DNA from: Muribaculaceae bacterium
GTDB lineage: Bacteria; Bacteroidota; Bacteroidia; Bacteroidales; Muribaculaceae
NCBI GenBank assembly: GCA_022509165.1
Contig: JAFLTT010000002.1
Span: 124,001 to 188,000 of the forward strand
Length of the DNA: 64,000 nucleotides
Reading direction: 5' to 3'
The position numbers and the translations under genes are program-made. This document shows positions 17,043-25,348 of this stretch, in pieces. The notes below the pieces were generated by a model. That model was given only the letters and a program-made list of their open reading frames with translations, was not told the DNA's origin and ran no database searches. Each line of letters begins with the position of its first letter. The first letter of the stretch is position 1.

Positions 17043-17324
17043 ATGAACAGAACAGAAAATCCAACCTCTCCGCAATACCTGATGATGGTATCTCCGGAGG
17101 ATTTCGCAAGTGCTGTAGAATGCGCTGTAGCGAAAGCCATGACAAACTCAAAGCCCAAGGAAACCTATTTGACAGTTGATGAAGCTGCATCAAGGTTAGG
17201 TGTGAGCAGATCCACTTTATGGAGATGGGATAAAGAGGGCTATCTCACAAAAATCAAAAGAGGAAAGAAGAACACATACCGTCTTTCCGATGTTGAAAGA
17301 ATCATTAACGGAGAGTTGGTATGA
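17043..17324 (+). CDS. Excisionase-like helix-turn-helix protein (element 2)
   Basis: A 93-residue protein with a winged HTH (LTVDEAASRLGVSRSTLWRW, then TKIKRGKKNTYRLSDVERII). It is the paralogue of the element-1 protein at 9550. Its stop overlaps the ATG of the next gene by 4 bp (ATGA), so it is translationally coupled to the primase-like protein. By analogy with other Bacteroidetes IMEs it may act as recombination directionality factor or replication regulator. Repeats with a GAGTA core upstream are its likely sites. Confidence 0.85.
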   Translation: MNRTENPTSPQYLMMVSPEDFASAVECAVAKAMTNSKPKETYLTVDEAASRLGVSRSTLWRWDKEGYLTKIKRGKKNTYRLSDVERIINGELV

Positions 17325-18517
17325 GTGCTTCAGAATATATCAGAGTCGGCACCAATCTATTCAGGATTGTTGACCAACCAATGCCTGATGGGACAACTAA
17401 AATTAAGAGGATACCGTGGAAACTTTCCACTTTTAGGGCAGACCATTCAAAAGACGAAGTGGCGGATATTCCTAAATATAATGGTTTCTGTATAGTGCCA
17501 TCCCATGAAAATTATCAAAGGGAAATTAATTCCTTTTATAATATCTATGAACCGGTAGATTATGAAGCGGTCGAAGGTGATTGGTCTCATATTAAAAATC
17601 TGATAAGCCATATTTTCGGAGATCAATATGAAATGGGTCTTGATTATCTTCAGCTTTTATATCAGGAACCTTTGCAGGATCTTCCTATACTGATGTTGGT
17701 GTCAGTCGAAAGGGCAACGGGTAAAAGTACCTTCCTTAATTTTCTCAAAGCCCTATTCAAAGAGAATGCCACTTTCTGTACGAATGAAAGTTTCCATAGC
17801 CAGTTTAATTCAGATTGGGCAGACAAGTTACTTGTCATGATCGATGAAACTTCATTAAACCGACGTGAGGACTCTGAAAGATTAAAGAATCTCAGCACGG
17901 CCAAATCAATTAAATCGGAGGCTAAAGGAGAGAACAGAATAGAGATAGAATTCTTCGGTAAATTCGTTTTATGCAGCAACAATGAATTCTGTCCTCTTTT
18001 TATTGATGATAATGAAATCAGATATTGGGTAAGGAAGGTTCCCGTGCTACAAATTGACGATACTGGTTTTCTTCAAAAGTGTATAGATGAAATTCCGGCA
18101 TTTCTCTGGACTCTCAAACAGCGAAACCTAACCACGCGGAAAGAAAGTAGAATGTGGTTCGGAAGCGATCTGTTGCAAACCGAGGCTTTAAGAAAAATTG
18201 TGAGAGCTAACCGAAGTTTTGTTGAGATAGAGATGGCTGAAATTTTGCGTGACATCATGGACGAGATGCAGGTCTCTATTGTGGAACTTACGGTGGGTGA
18301 TTTGATCCCCATTTTAAATTACCATAATGTAAGAGCGGAGAATCATCAGATCCGGAAAGTCCTTAATGAATTTTGGAAATTGCGACCGGCTGCAAATACG
18401 TTAAGCTATACCTGTTATAAACTTAACTTTCCTGCTAACCCCAAATATAGTGGTTCAAGGTCTAAAGGGAGATTCTATACAGTTACCTATGACTTGATAA
18501 AATCTATTCTTATATGA
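17321..18517 (+). CDS. Primase/helicase-like ATPase (DUF5906/virulence-E type)
   Basis: The 398-residue protein has a helicase superfamily 3-like ATPase core. The Walker A is VERATGKSTF and the Walker B LLVMIDE, followed by a sensor-like FVLCSNNEF. A C-terminal winged-helix-like region follows. There is no N-terminal primase catalytic domain, so it is a shortened member of the phage/plasmid replication ATPase family. It may drive element replication after excision or during transfer. Coupled by 4 bp to the HTH gene and followed by a terminator at 18601. Confidence 0.8.
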   Translation: MSASEYIRVGTNLFRIVDQPMPDGTTKIKRIPWKLSTFRADHSKDEVADIPKYNGFCIVPSHENYQREINSFYNIYEPVDYEAVEGDWSHIKNLISHIFGDQYEMGLDYLQLLYQEPLQDLPILMLVSVERATGKSTFLNFLKALFKENATFCTNESFHSQFNSDWADKLLVMIDETSLNRREDSERLKNLSTAKSIKSEAKGENRIEIEFFGKFVLCSNNEFCPLFIDDNEIRYWVRKVPVLQIDDTGFLQKCIDEIPAFLWTLKQRNLTTRKESRMWFGSDLLQTEALRKIVRANRSFVEIEMAEILRDIMDEMQVSIVELTVGDLIPILNYHNVRAENHQIRKVLNEFWKLRPAANTLSYTCYKLNFPANPKYSGSRSKGRFYTVTYDLIKSILI

Positions 18518-18633
18518 TTTTGATGAAATGATGAAAAGTAGGGAAAGAAAATAAATATCAGAGAGATAAACTTTCATCATTGTTTCATCAAAAGTTATCA
18601 AAATAAACTTTAGTTTATTTTTTCCCTACCTTT
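18518..18633. other. Candidate oriT / complex inverted-repeat region upstream of mob genes
   Basis: TTTTGATGAAA (18518-18528) pairs with TTTCATCAAAA (18583-18593), with an inner TGATGAAAAG/CTTTCATCA pairing. An interleaved second inverted repeat joins GTAGGGAAA (18538) and TTTCCCTAC (about 18621-18629). The position directly before mobC and the relaxase gene is where oriT usually lies. The nick site cannot be told from sequence alone. Confidence 0.5.
18601..18623 (+). terminator. Intrinsic terminator after the primase-like gene
   Basis: AAATAAACT-TT-AGTTTATTT followed by TTT: a perfect 9-bp stem with a T-tail. It overlaps the putative oriT region. Confidence 0.6.
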
Positions 18634-18764
18634 TAAAATTTTCTTAACTACGAGAAACATTTGCAGCCGAAGAAAAGAGTTCAAAGAGAACACTCTCTCG
18701 GAGCAAGCCTAATCCACTTATAAAAATCTTAATCCTGTTATATCTAACTTAATTTACCTAATCT

Positions 18765-19304
18765 ATGAGCACTATCGCAATAGACAATCGGCACAACAAT
18801 CCCTATCCTGATGCCGATATAAGCAAAAATAAAATTAAAAGTGATGAATCGGATGTTTGGGGAGCAAGTATAGGTTTTGAGAACTCCAAAACCACCGCCA
18901 AGTCGGAAGAAGGGCTGTCTGATACCCCTGAAACTATCAATCCCCAAACCTCCTATACCAATAAAAGGAACAAAGGAGGAAGACCGAAACTCGAATCTGA
19001 ACGCAAAAAGCGATATGGTGTCAAGGTCTATTTCGAGGAGGAAAATTACAACAAACTTGTGTGGAAAGCCTCCGTTTGTAAGCTTCCGATTTCAAGAATC
19101 ATATATGAATTCGCAGTCAACGGCTATGTAAAGGAAGCCGTTTCGACAGAGGTTATATCCCTGATGAGAAGACTTTCCGGTATGGCTAACAATTTAAATC
19201 AGCTTGCCAGAGACTCCCATACTTATGGTTTTACTGCCATCGAGAAAGACGTTTCATATATACGAAATGAAATAATTGAAATAATAGACAGTGTAAATAA
19301 CTGA
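18765..19304 (+). CDS. MobC-like plasmid mobilization protein
   Basis: The 179-residue product has a low-complexity N-terminal third and then a ribbon-helix-helix MobC-type domain: GRPKLESERKKRYGVKVYFE, then a helix pair ending in SLMRRLSGMANNLNQLARDS. The MANNLNQLAR segment is the family hallmark. MobC binds oriT and helps the relaxase melt the nick region. It is 14 bp upstream of the relaxase gene. Confidence 0.85.
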   Translation: MSTIAIDNRHNNPYPDADISKNKIKSDESDVWGASIGFENSKTTAKSEEGLSDTPETINPQTSYTNKRNKGGRPKLESERKKRYGVKVYFEEENYNKLVWKASVCKLPISRIIYEFAVNGYVKEAVSTEVISLMRRLSGMANNLNQLARDSHTYGFTAIEKDVSYIRNEIIEIIDSVNN

Positions 19305-19318
19305 TAAATTTTAATGCC

Positions 19319-20410
19319 ATGATTGCAAAAATAAAACAAGGTGTAGGATTCGCCGGGCTGCTCAACTATGCCAATGATATATTGAAAAAGGATACAAAAC
19401 TACTGGATTCTGACGGGGTGATATTAGTTTCCAACAAGACAGTTGCCTCTTGTTTTAAAGCACAGGCAAAAGCAGTGCAGGGAGATAAAAAGTTTGTCGG
19501 TCATCTGATCCTTGCCTTTTCTCCGAAAGATAATGACAAGATAAATGATGATAAATTGAAAGAAATATCCCATGAATACATGAGGAAGATGGGGATTGTT
19601 GATACGCAGTTTGTTATATTTCAGCATCATGATCAGCCCCATCCACATGTCCATATCGTTTATAACCGAGTTAATAATTTTGGTGAATTCATAAAATGTG
19701 ACACTAATTGGAGGAAGTCAGCCGCTATTACCAAAGAGCTGACAAGGGATTTCGGACTGACATTCGGTAAAGGTAAAGGGGGTGTGAGAAGAAACCGGCT
19801 CAAGGGTAAAGACAGGACGAAATACAAGATTTTTGATATTGCAAAGAGGGTTCTTGAGACAAATTTTGATTGGAAAAACTTCATACGGGAGATGAAAAAA
19901 CAGGGCGTTGAGATCAATTTTGCGAGGAATTCCAAAGGAGAAACCACCGGAATCGTCTTCACTGCTGACCGTATTTCTTATAACGGATTCAAGGTTGACC
20001 GCTCTCTGAGTTATGTTAAATTGACTGCAAAGCTTGGTGTTTTTGAGAGCCAAAATATGAATTTCAAAAATGAACATCCCCTGAATTTAGATGAAGAAAT
20101 AGCCTCTTTAACCGAAAAATCTCAAGAAAATTCCCCCGTTTTATCTCGGGGAAAGGAACAAAAGAAACCATTTGTAAGCGAGGATTTTACTTCTATTGCA
20201 AAGCCTGAAGAAGTTATTTCAGATGAAAATTCTATGGTTTCCGATAACATTTCAAGCCCTGTGGGTAGCGCTGTTAATTCTGCTATAGAGTTGACATTGC
20301 AACCTCATGTTGTTCCGACAACAGGGGGCGGTGGAGGTTCGGCACCTTCAAAGAAAGATAATGACGATGATAAGGACAATAAAAAGAAAAGAAGTTTTAG
20401 AAGGAGATAA
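19319..20410 (+). CDS. MOBP-type relaxase (MobA/BmgA-like)
   Basis: A 363-residue relaxase. The N-terminal GFAGLLNYANDIL carries the probable catalytic Tyr, and FQHHDQPHPHVHIVYNRVN is the three-His metal motif. Residues from about 240 form an E/S/N-rich tail with a GGGGG linker and a basic RRR end. It nicks oriT for transfer by a helper conjugation machinery. It is followed 3 bp later by a coiled-coil/membrane protein gene. Confidence 0.9.
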   Translation: MIAKIKQGVGFAGLLNYANDILKKDTKLLDSDGVILVSNKTVASCFKAQAKAVQGDKKFVGHLILAFSPKDNDKINDDKLKEISHEYMRKMGIVDTQFVIFQHHDQPHPHVHIVYNRVNNFGEFIKCDTNWRKSAAITKELTRDFGLTFGKGKGGVRRNRLKGKDRTKYKIFDIAKRVLETNFDWKNFIREMKKQGVEINFARNSKGETTGIVFTADRISYNGFKVDRSLSYVKLTAKLGVFESQNMNFKNEHPLNLDEEIASLTEKSQENSPVLSRGKEQKKPFVSEDFTSIAKPEEVISDENSMVSDNISSPVGSAVNSAIELTLQPHVVPTTGGGGGSAPSKKDNDDDKDNKKKRSFRRR

Positions 20411-20413
20411 ATT

Positions 20414-21148
20414 ATGGAAAAGAGACCTGAACCATTAAAGAAAGACAATATAGATCCTTTCAAGAGGATTGATGAAAAGTTAAACAGTATTTTAGTTGCC
20501 ATTGAAAACAAAGGCAACCGGAAAATAGATTTTAATCCTTTGGAAATTTCACTTAACCGTAAATTCAACAATATCCCGGAACAGTTGAAGCCTATTATAA
20601 TTGAAATCCTGAGTGAAAAAATTCAAGATATTTCTCCGGAACCTTTATACTCCGGATCAAGATTATACCCCGAAGATAACTATGCTATATTACGAGGAAT
20701 GTATGATCTGACGGACACCCATATAAGGTATATCTCGGGATGGGTACAAGAGATGAAAGACCGGAATGTTCCGAACCAAAACGTAGAACTTTATCAAATG
20801 AGGATGGCTATTTCTAAATTTTCTGAAGAGGTCAGAGAAATAATCCATAGTGAATTTACTGATTTCCGGGAAGAATTAATCAAAGAAAAGGCTGCAAACC
20901 TCCTTCCGAAACTGCAATTTACAATTCCTTCCGGCTTTAAGAATAAACTAAAATACCTGTTTTATATTTATCCTATTCAGTGGTTGAAACAGGATAAGGT
21001 ATTAACTTTCGCCAAACAATTCGGAGTAATTTTACTATCCATTTTTACTGCCATTCTTCTTTCCCTGGTAATCTATCTTGCCAATGATAACCATCATTTA
21101 AGGCAGGAAAATTGCTATAAACATCAAATTCTATATGGTTTTGAGTAG
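20414..21148 (+). CDS. Membrane-anchored accessory protein of the mob operon, unknown
   Basis: 244 residues with a charged helical N-terminal region and one probable transmembrane segment near the C-terminus (FGVILLSIFTAILLSLVIYL). I recognise no family. Immediate linkage to the relaxase gene (3 bp) suggests a role in mobilization, for instance tethering the relaxosome to the membrane; this is inference. Confidence 0.7.
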   Translation: MEKRPEPLKKDNIDPFKRIDEKLNSILVAIENKGNRKIDFNPLEISLNRKFNNIPEQLKPIIIEILSEKIQDISPEPLYSGSRLYPEDNYAILRGMYDLTDTHIRYISGWVQEMKDRNVPNQNVELYQMRMAISKFSEEVREIIHSEFTDFREELIKEKAANLLPKLQFTIPSGFKNKLKYLFYIYPIQWLKQDKVLTFAKQFGVILLSIFTAILLSLVIYLANDNHHLRQENCYKHQILYGFE

Positions 21149-21228
21149 TATTGATTTTAAACTCTGTTACCTTATTATTTCTGTCTCCATTTTACAAAAT
21201 GTTTTTCATGTAGATAAAGATTAATTAT

Positions 21229-21236
21229 TAACTTTG
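21229..21236 (+). promoter_or_regulatory. -7 box upstream of lipoprotein gene
   Basis: TAACTTTG, 20 bp before the ATG at 21257; no clear -33 element. Confidence 0.4.
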
Positions 21237-21256
21237 AACTTTAAACTTTTAAAATA

Positions 21257-21937
21257 ATGAGAAAGACAAGCATTATTACCCTTTGCATCCTTGCATCAGT
21301 AATGTTTTTAGGTAGTTGTAAGGAGAAACCTAAAGGCAGGATTGAAACAAAATTTGAGGAATACACCAAGAGGAACTTTGCAAATCCTAAAGATTTACAA
21401 GAGATTGTAACTGTTTATCAGACAGATTCAGCTGATTATGCAAAGATGCTATCAGAAACGATTGGGATGTATAAAGAGGTAAATATGATGAGGGATAGTT
21501 TAACTGAAGTTTTTTACAAAGTAATGCCCGCTACACCTACTTCCATTATTTATAAAGATGATGTTCAAAGAGCCATCAAAAACAATATTGCCACGGTTAA
21601 AGATCTGAAATTTGATATTGCTTTGGGTAATGCAGCGGCTAAAAGATTAGAAGAACTCTTAGATTCAATTCCCAAAGATAGGATGATAATGAGGTCTTAT
21701 GAAATTAAGGCAAAGATAAAAGGAGAGACTGAACTTGTTACTTATTATGCTGAAGATTGGATGGGTATTGATTCAGTTGATTTTTCTAGAACCATTTTTA
21801 AGAAGAATGATATGCCAGAACTTCAGACCCAAGTTTCATTTTTGATGGAACAGACAATGAAGGGTATAGATGCTGAAAAAAAATTAGGAGAAACATTTTT
21901 GGTCATATTCGATTTGATTAAATCACATCAGAAATAA
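21257..21937 (+). CDS. Lipoprotein of unknown function carried by element 2
   Basis: 226 residues with signal peptide and lipobox (MFLGSCKEKP). The mature part is helical and charged, and includes YYAEDWMGIDSVDFSRTIF. I do not recognise the family. It has its own -7 box and a strong terminator, so it is an independently transcribed cargo gene. A surface role such as exclusion or immunity is possible but unsupported. Confidence 0.75.
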   Translation: MRKTSIITLCILASVMFLGSCKEKPKGRIETKFEEYTKRNFANPKDLQEIVTVYQTDSADYAKMLSETIGMYKEVNMMRDSLTEVFYKVMPATPTSIIYKDDVQRAIKNNIATVKDLKFDIALGNAAAKRLEELLDSIPKDRMIMRSYEIKAKIKGETELVTYYAEDWMGIDSVDFSRTIFKKNDMPELQTQVSFLMEQTMKGIDAEKKLGETFLVIFDLIKSHQK

Positions 21938-21970
21938 ATTATGAGGGCGTTTAAAACACCCTCATAATTT
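21936..21970. terminator. Bidirectional intrinsic terminator
   Basis: A 12-bp stem, AAATTATGAGGG (21936-21947) with CCCTCATAATTT (21959-21970), lies between convergent genes and overlaps the stop codon of the lipoprotein gene. Confidence 0.75.
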
Positions 21971-22012
21971 TATAAAATATCCTTAAGCTAGAGACTATAT
22001 CAATCATTAATA

Positions 22013-24055
22013 TTATATGATAGTCCTACGAAATTTAAGATATAAATCATCAGATTTGCCCAATTTATCTAATATTTTCTTAAGATTTTCAAATATATCA
22101 TCACCACTTAGATTTTTTTCGTAGAAATAATTGTTAACAGTGCCAGGTCTTCTAAGTTTAGATATATCAGGAGTTAATTTAATAATAGAGGAACATCTAG
22201 ATATAAAAGATTCCTCATCTTCTGTAAAAAGATCCTCTATTATATAGTCATATAATTTAGAAAGGCTTTCTTTAATTACTTTATTCCCTTTATAGAGAGC
22301 ATATTCCAGTTTAAGAGTTTTATCATAGGTCAATTCATCTATATTTATTTCAGGAATATCTATTATATTTTCAATTTTAGGGAGATTCCAAATTTTAAGA
22401 AATCTTTCCGATAATTGTTCAGCCCTCTTTTTATAATTAGCAATATCCCAAATACTGAATTCTTTTAAATCTCGATTTATCCATAGTCGGCTATATTTAT
22501 ATCCTTGTTCCCCTCCATTTTTATTCATATCCCTTTTCTCAATAAAACTTTTATTTCCTAATTTGCCATTATTGCCGGATAAAGTCAAATTTCCCAAAGT
22601 ATGGAGATATTTAGTTGAAAATTCTGAATAGTCTTCTTCATTGATATCCGATCTCCATGATACATCGGGATTTTGAGGAAATATGTGTTCTATTGTAATT
22701 TGACCTTCATCAATGATATGAACCTTCTCCTTATTATTATAGTTTTCAATATTTTCAAGAATATATTTTAACATTCTTGAATGAGAGTTGTATAAATCTT
22801 TCTGGGCTAACCCATTTTGTATTTCAAGATCTGTGGGCATGCGAGATTTTCCAGGACGTGTTAGAATATATTTATACAAAGATTCCTCATAGTTTTCATA
22901 ATCAATTTGTTTTGGGAGAACCATAAAAACCTTATTTAGAGCATTTGTAGGGAGATCCAAAATAAATCTTCTCGTCACATAAGTTAAAATAAACTTTAAA
23001 ATTGAAAGAAAGGCTTCTTTATTAATTATATTTTTATTAAAATCATCAAATAATTGGAGCAAGAAAGGATACGCTACATTAACTTCAATATAATTTAAAT
23101 ATGTCAAGGCTTGTTTTATTTCATCCTCTTTTATTAAATTAGGGTCAAGAAAGAATTTGTAGATTTCGGAAAATCTATAAATTTCGGAAAGCATTTTTTC
23201 AAGATCTTCAACATTTCCAATATGATGATATCTTTTGAAAACATTGTAAACCTTATCCTTTCTTGGAATTTCTCCTGTTTTGAGGGTAAGATAATCTCTA
23301 ATGAAATTTGAAATATGAGATTGATTATTAAGAGTAGTATTTCGTTCAATAGGTTCCCAAAATTTTTTATATAATAAATTTTGTTGTTCCGGCTGTAATC
23401 CCATTAAAATATAATTCCTAATTAAATCTCCCTGAGAAAGATCTAAACCGGTGGAATTTAAACTTTCAAATATTTTTTGTGGATTATCTTTACCCCTTTC
23501 AAGGCTTATTTCAACAAAATAAAGCTTTTTAAATCCATCCCATATTATATTTCTATTTTCTTCATTAATCTCTCTTTCAAAAAAATTATAATTATTTTTT
23601 ATTCTAGAAAACTCATTAGATATAGGTCTTTCATATAGAAGTGCGTTCATATCCTGACTATTGTCAGCAGTAGCTTTTAATTTTAATTTTGAAGGATCGG
23701 AGCTTCTCTTATTTATAATATAATCTTCATATATTTCTTCAGCAATAGCTGTATTCCCTGATTTTTTATAAGATTTATATAACGCAATTAATAATAGGGT
23801 TAAAGTCGTTATTCGTTGTTGTCCATCTATAATAACATATTTATTTTCATCAAGAAAGAAATTATCAGAAATGTAAACTATACTGCCTATAAAATGAGAA
23901 TCATTCTGATCTGATTTTCCTAATTCAAGTATATCATTTAGAAGTTGGATGCATTGTTCTTCTTTCCAATCATAGTTCCTTTGATAAATTGGAATTATAA
24001 ATTCAATACCTTGTTGATTAAACAATCTCCAAATCCTTTGTTGATTTGCCTTCAT
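22013..24055 (-). CDS. GmrSD-like DUF262/DUF1524 protein (modification-dependent nuclease family)
   Basis: A 680-residue single-chain protein. The N-terminal DUF262 (ParB-like NTPase) shows IPIYQRNYDWKEEQ, HFIGSIVY and YVIIDGQQRITTLTLLL, including the diagnostic DGQQR. The C-terminal DUF1524 (HNH-type nuclease) shows ITIEHIFPQNPD with the catalytic His and a downstream LGNLTLSGNNGKLGNKSF. GmrSD proteins use an NTP to cut modified phage DNA; other members act with different triggers. It is 32 bp downstream of dinD in the same operon, near the right att site, a usual place for defence cargo. Confidence 0.85.
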   Translation of the reverse strand: MKANQQRIWRLFNQQGIEFIIPIYQRNYDWKEEQCIQLLNDILELGKSDQNDSHFIGSIVYISDNFFLDENKYVIIDGQQRITTLTLLLIALYKSYKKSGNTAIAEEIYEDYIINKRSSDPSKLKLKATADNSQDMNALLYERPISNEFSRIKNNYNFFEREINEENRNIIWDGFKKLYFVEISLERGKDNPQKIFESLNSTGLDLSQGDLIRNYILMGLQPEQQNLLYKKFWEPIERNTTLNNQSHISNFIRDYLTLKTGEIPRKDKVYNVFKRYHHIGNVEDLEKMLSEIYRFSEIYKFFLDPNLIKEDEIKQALTYLNYIEVNVAYPFLLQLFDDFNKNIINKEAFLSILKFILTYVTRRFILDLPTNALNKVFMVLPKQIDYENYEESLYKYILTRPGKSRMPTDLEIQNGLAQKDLYNSHSRMLKYILENIENYNNKEKVHIIDEGQITIEHIFPQNPDVSWRSDINEEDYSEFSTKYLHTLGNLTLSGNNGKLGNKSFIEKRDMNKNGGEQGYKYSRLWINRDLKEFSIWDIANYKKRAEQLSERFLKIWNLPKIENIIDIPEINIDELTYDKTLKLEYALYKGNKVIKESLSKLYDYIIEDLFTEDEESFISRCSSIIKLTPDISKLRRPGTVNNYFYEKNLSGDDIFENLKKILDKLGKSDDLYLKFRRTII

Positions 24056-24087
24056 AAAACAATTTAATAAAAGATTTCTATTGATAA

Positions 24088-24918
24088 TTACTTCTTTTTC
24101 TTTGGGAGGATTTTCTTTTCTTCGGCTTTTAGGCGACGTTCAACCTTTTTTACATCTTCACCTCCGGGAAGGTTTTCGGGTCTAATCCCACGGTCAAGGA
24201 GCATATCCCGGACAGCGCTGTTATTATCGATATGTTCTTTTTCTATTCCTCCATGTCCTCTAAGATCCTTCTGCTGGACATTAACAGAAGTCATTCCGGC
24301 GGCTAAGGCTTTTGCATTGATGGCAACTGTAGAGAGGAAATCGGCGAGAGGTCGTTTTTCAGGTGCACCGACTCTTCTTTTCATCATTGCTGTGTCAAGT
24401 CCGAAAAGGGCTTTATCTCCTTTGGCTCGGATTATAGCAAACCCTTTAGAATCAACTCCTCTTTCATATAATACACCGGAAAGAGTGTTTTCCGTATTTG
24501 CTAATCTTGCCCTTGCTTGAACTCTTTCAGATTCAAGAAGACGTTGCTGAACAAGTTCTGCACGTCTCGTCTGTACTGCAAAATAATTTTGGGCGAAAGC
24601 AATTTGAGGTTTACGAGGATCGCCATTTTGTGCTACAAGATAACAAGCATAACGAGTCAGCATAATGTCATCTATTTGACGCTCAGCACCTGATCCAAGG
24701 CTAACCATTTTCCCGGCGTCGGCAAAATGGTCAGTAATATTTTCTCCTGCATTAGTACAAGCTTCTTTAGCTTTATCTATGACATCCTTAAATCTTTCCC
24801 ATTTTGCATAACCAAGCAGAGGATATAATTCTCTTGCACTCCAACATTCCACTCCATCATATTCAATGGCTATGCTTTCAAACCTATTGAAAAGATCCTG
24901 AATCTCGTTTGCCTTCAT
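24088..24918 (-). CDS. dinD: DinD-like protein (BRO-N/antirepressor-like)
   Basis: The 276-residue protein resembles DNA-damage-inducible protein D. Its BRO-N-like start has [20 protein letters not shown], the middle has [20 protein letters not shown] (typical of DinD and KilA/BRO-type proteins), and the end has [20 protein letters not shown]. The C-terminus is Lys-rich (KKILPKKKK). Its cellular role is poorly understood; in E. coli DinD can inhibit RecA filament functions. Here it heads a two-gene operon with the GmrSD-like nuclease, which suggests regulation or triggering by DNA damage; this is inference. Confidence 0.85.
   Translation of the reverse strand: MKANEIQDLFNRFESIAIEYDGVECWSARELYPLLGYAKWERFKDVIDKAKEACTNAGENITDHFADAGKMVSLGSGAERQIDDIMLTRYACYLVAQNGDPRKPQIAFAQNYFAVQTRRAELVQQRLLESERVQARARLANTENTLSGVLYERGVDSKGFAIIRAKGDKALFGLDTAMMKRRVGAPEKRPLADFLSTVAINAKALAAGMTSVNVQQKDLRGHGGIEKEHIDNNSAVRDMLLDRGIRPENLPGGEDVKKVERRLKAEEKKILPKKKK
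24704..24731. repeat. 28-bp palindrome-containing repeat, copy inside dinD
   Basis: ACCATTTT at 24704 and AAAATGGT ending at 24731 flank a 12-bp centre. The block is repeated at 25085-25112, upstream of the gene, with a single mismatch. It lies in the coding sequence for the ADAGK region of DinD. Confidence 0.75.
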
Positions 24919-24937
24919 CCTTTATTATCTTAAATTG

Positions 24938-24964
24938 CAAAGATAACCATTTTTAATCAAATGG
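24938..24964 (-). promoter_or_regulatory. -7 box and overlapping inverted repeat of the dinD operon
   Basis: TATCTTTG on the minus strand (24938-24945), 20 bp before the dinD start, is followed immediately by ACCATTT-N5-AAATGG (24946-24964), whose arms match those of the longer repeats at 24704 and 25085. A regulator binding here would cover the promoter. Confidence 0.5.
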
Positions 24965-25084
24965 AGCTATCCCAATAGTTTTTGATGAATGACGATGAAT
25001 TTATAAATGTGTGAAATAGAGTTTGGAATAAATAGAAATCATCAATTCATCAAGGAAATTGATTTTGGGGGTTGAAAATGTTTT

Positions 25085-25112
25085 ACCATTTTCCCAGCGT
25101 CGGCAAAATGGT
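25085..25112. repeat. 28-bp repeat, intergenic copy upstream of dinD
   Basis: Same 28 bp as 24704-24731 with one change (G to A in the centre). Here the inverted repeat is extended outward by GTTTT and AAAAC. The remainder of 24965-25159 shows no coding sequence. Confidence 0.75.
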
Positions 25113-25159
25113 AAGTAAAACATTTTTTATAAATATTTGAAGGGAATCTCAAAAATTCT

Positions 25160-25180
25160 GTGGTGCAACGGTGGTGCAAT
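25160..25180 (+). repeat. Arm-type-like repeats GTGGTGCAA at the right end of element 2
   Basis: Copies at 25160-25169 and 25171-25180. The context AATTCTGTGGTGCAA also occurs at the left end near 15384, so both ends of the element carry the same motif, as expected for integrase arm-binding sites. Confidence 0.65.
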
Positions 25181-25192
25181 TTAGAGAAAAGG

Positions 25193-25230
25193 AAATCGCA
25201 ATAATCTGATAATTAGATTATTGCGATTTT
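25193..25230 (-). terminator. tRNA-Lys terminator hairpin (right att)
   Basis: AATCGCAATAATCT and AGATTATTGCGATT make a 14-bp stem around 7 nt, just downstream of the tRNA 3' end on the minus strand, followed by TTTCCTTTT. Confidence 0.7.
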
Positions 25231-25253
25231 GGGAGGTGACCCCGGTGGGGCTC
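25231..25253 (-). repeat. Right att core at the tRNA-Lys 3' end
   Basis: 23 bases identical to 15255-15277; they include the last 17 bases of the tRNA gene, so integration regenerates an intact tRNA. Confidence 0.85.
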
Positions 25254-25309
25254 GAACCCACGACCCAATGATTAAGAGTCATTTGCTCTACCAACTGAGC
25301 CACGGAGTC
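25237..25309 (-). tRNA. tRNA-Lys (anticodon CTT)
   Basis: The 73-nt gene folds into a full cloverleaf: acceptor GACTCCG/CGGGGTC (one T-G pair), D arm GCTC/GAGC with AGTTGGTA loop, anticodon stem AATGA/TCATT with loop CTCTTAA (anticodon CTT, reads AAG), T arm GTGGG/CCCAC with TTCGAGC loop, discriminator A. CCA is not encoded. It is the integration target of the two elements to its left. Confidence 0.95.
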
Positions 25310-25348
25310 ATGTTTGTATCAAGGAGGGGTATTCCCTCTTTGCGAGTG

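Larger units (their letters stand above)
15255..25253. mobile_element. Element 2: integrative mobilizable element in tRNA-Lys
   Basis: About 10 kb between 23-bp att copies at 15255 and 25231. Gene order is integrase, HTH, primase/helicase-like ATPase, putative oriT, mobC-like, relaxase, two accessory genes, then GmrSD-like and DinD genes transcribed inward from the right end. No conjugation (T4SS) genes are present, so transfer would depend on a helper element. Confidence 0.85.
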
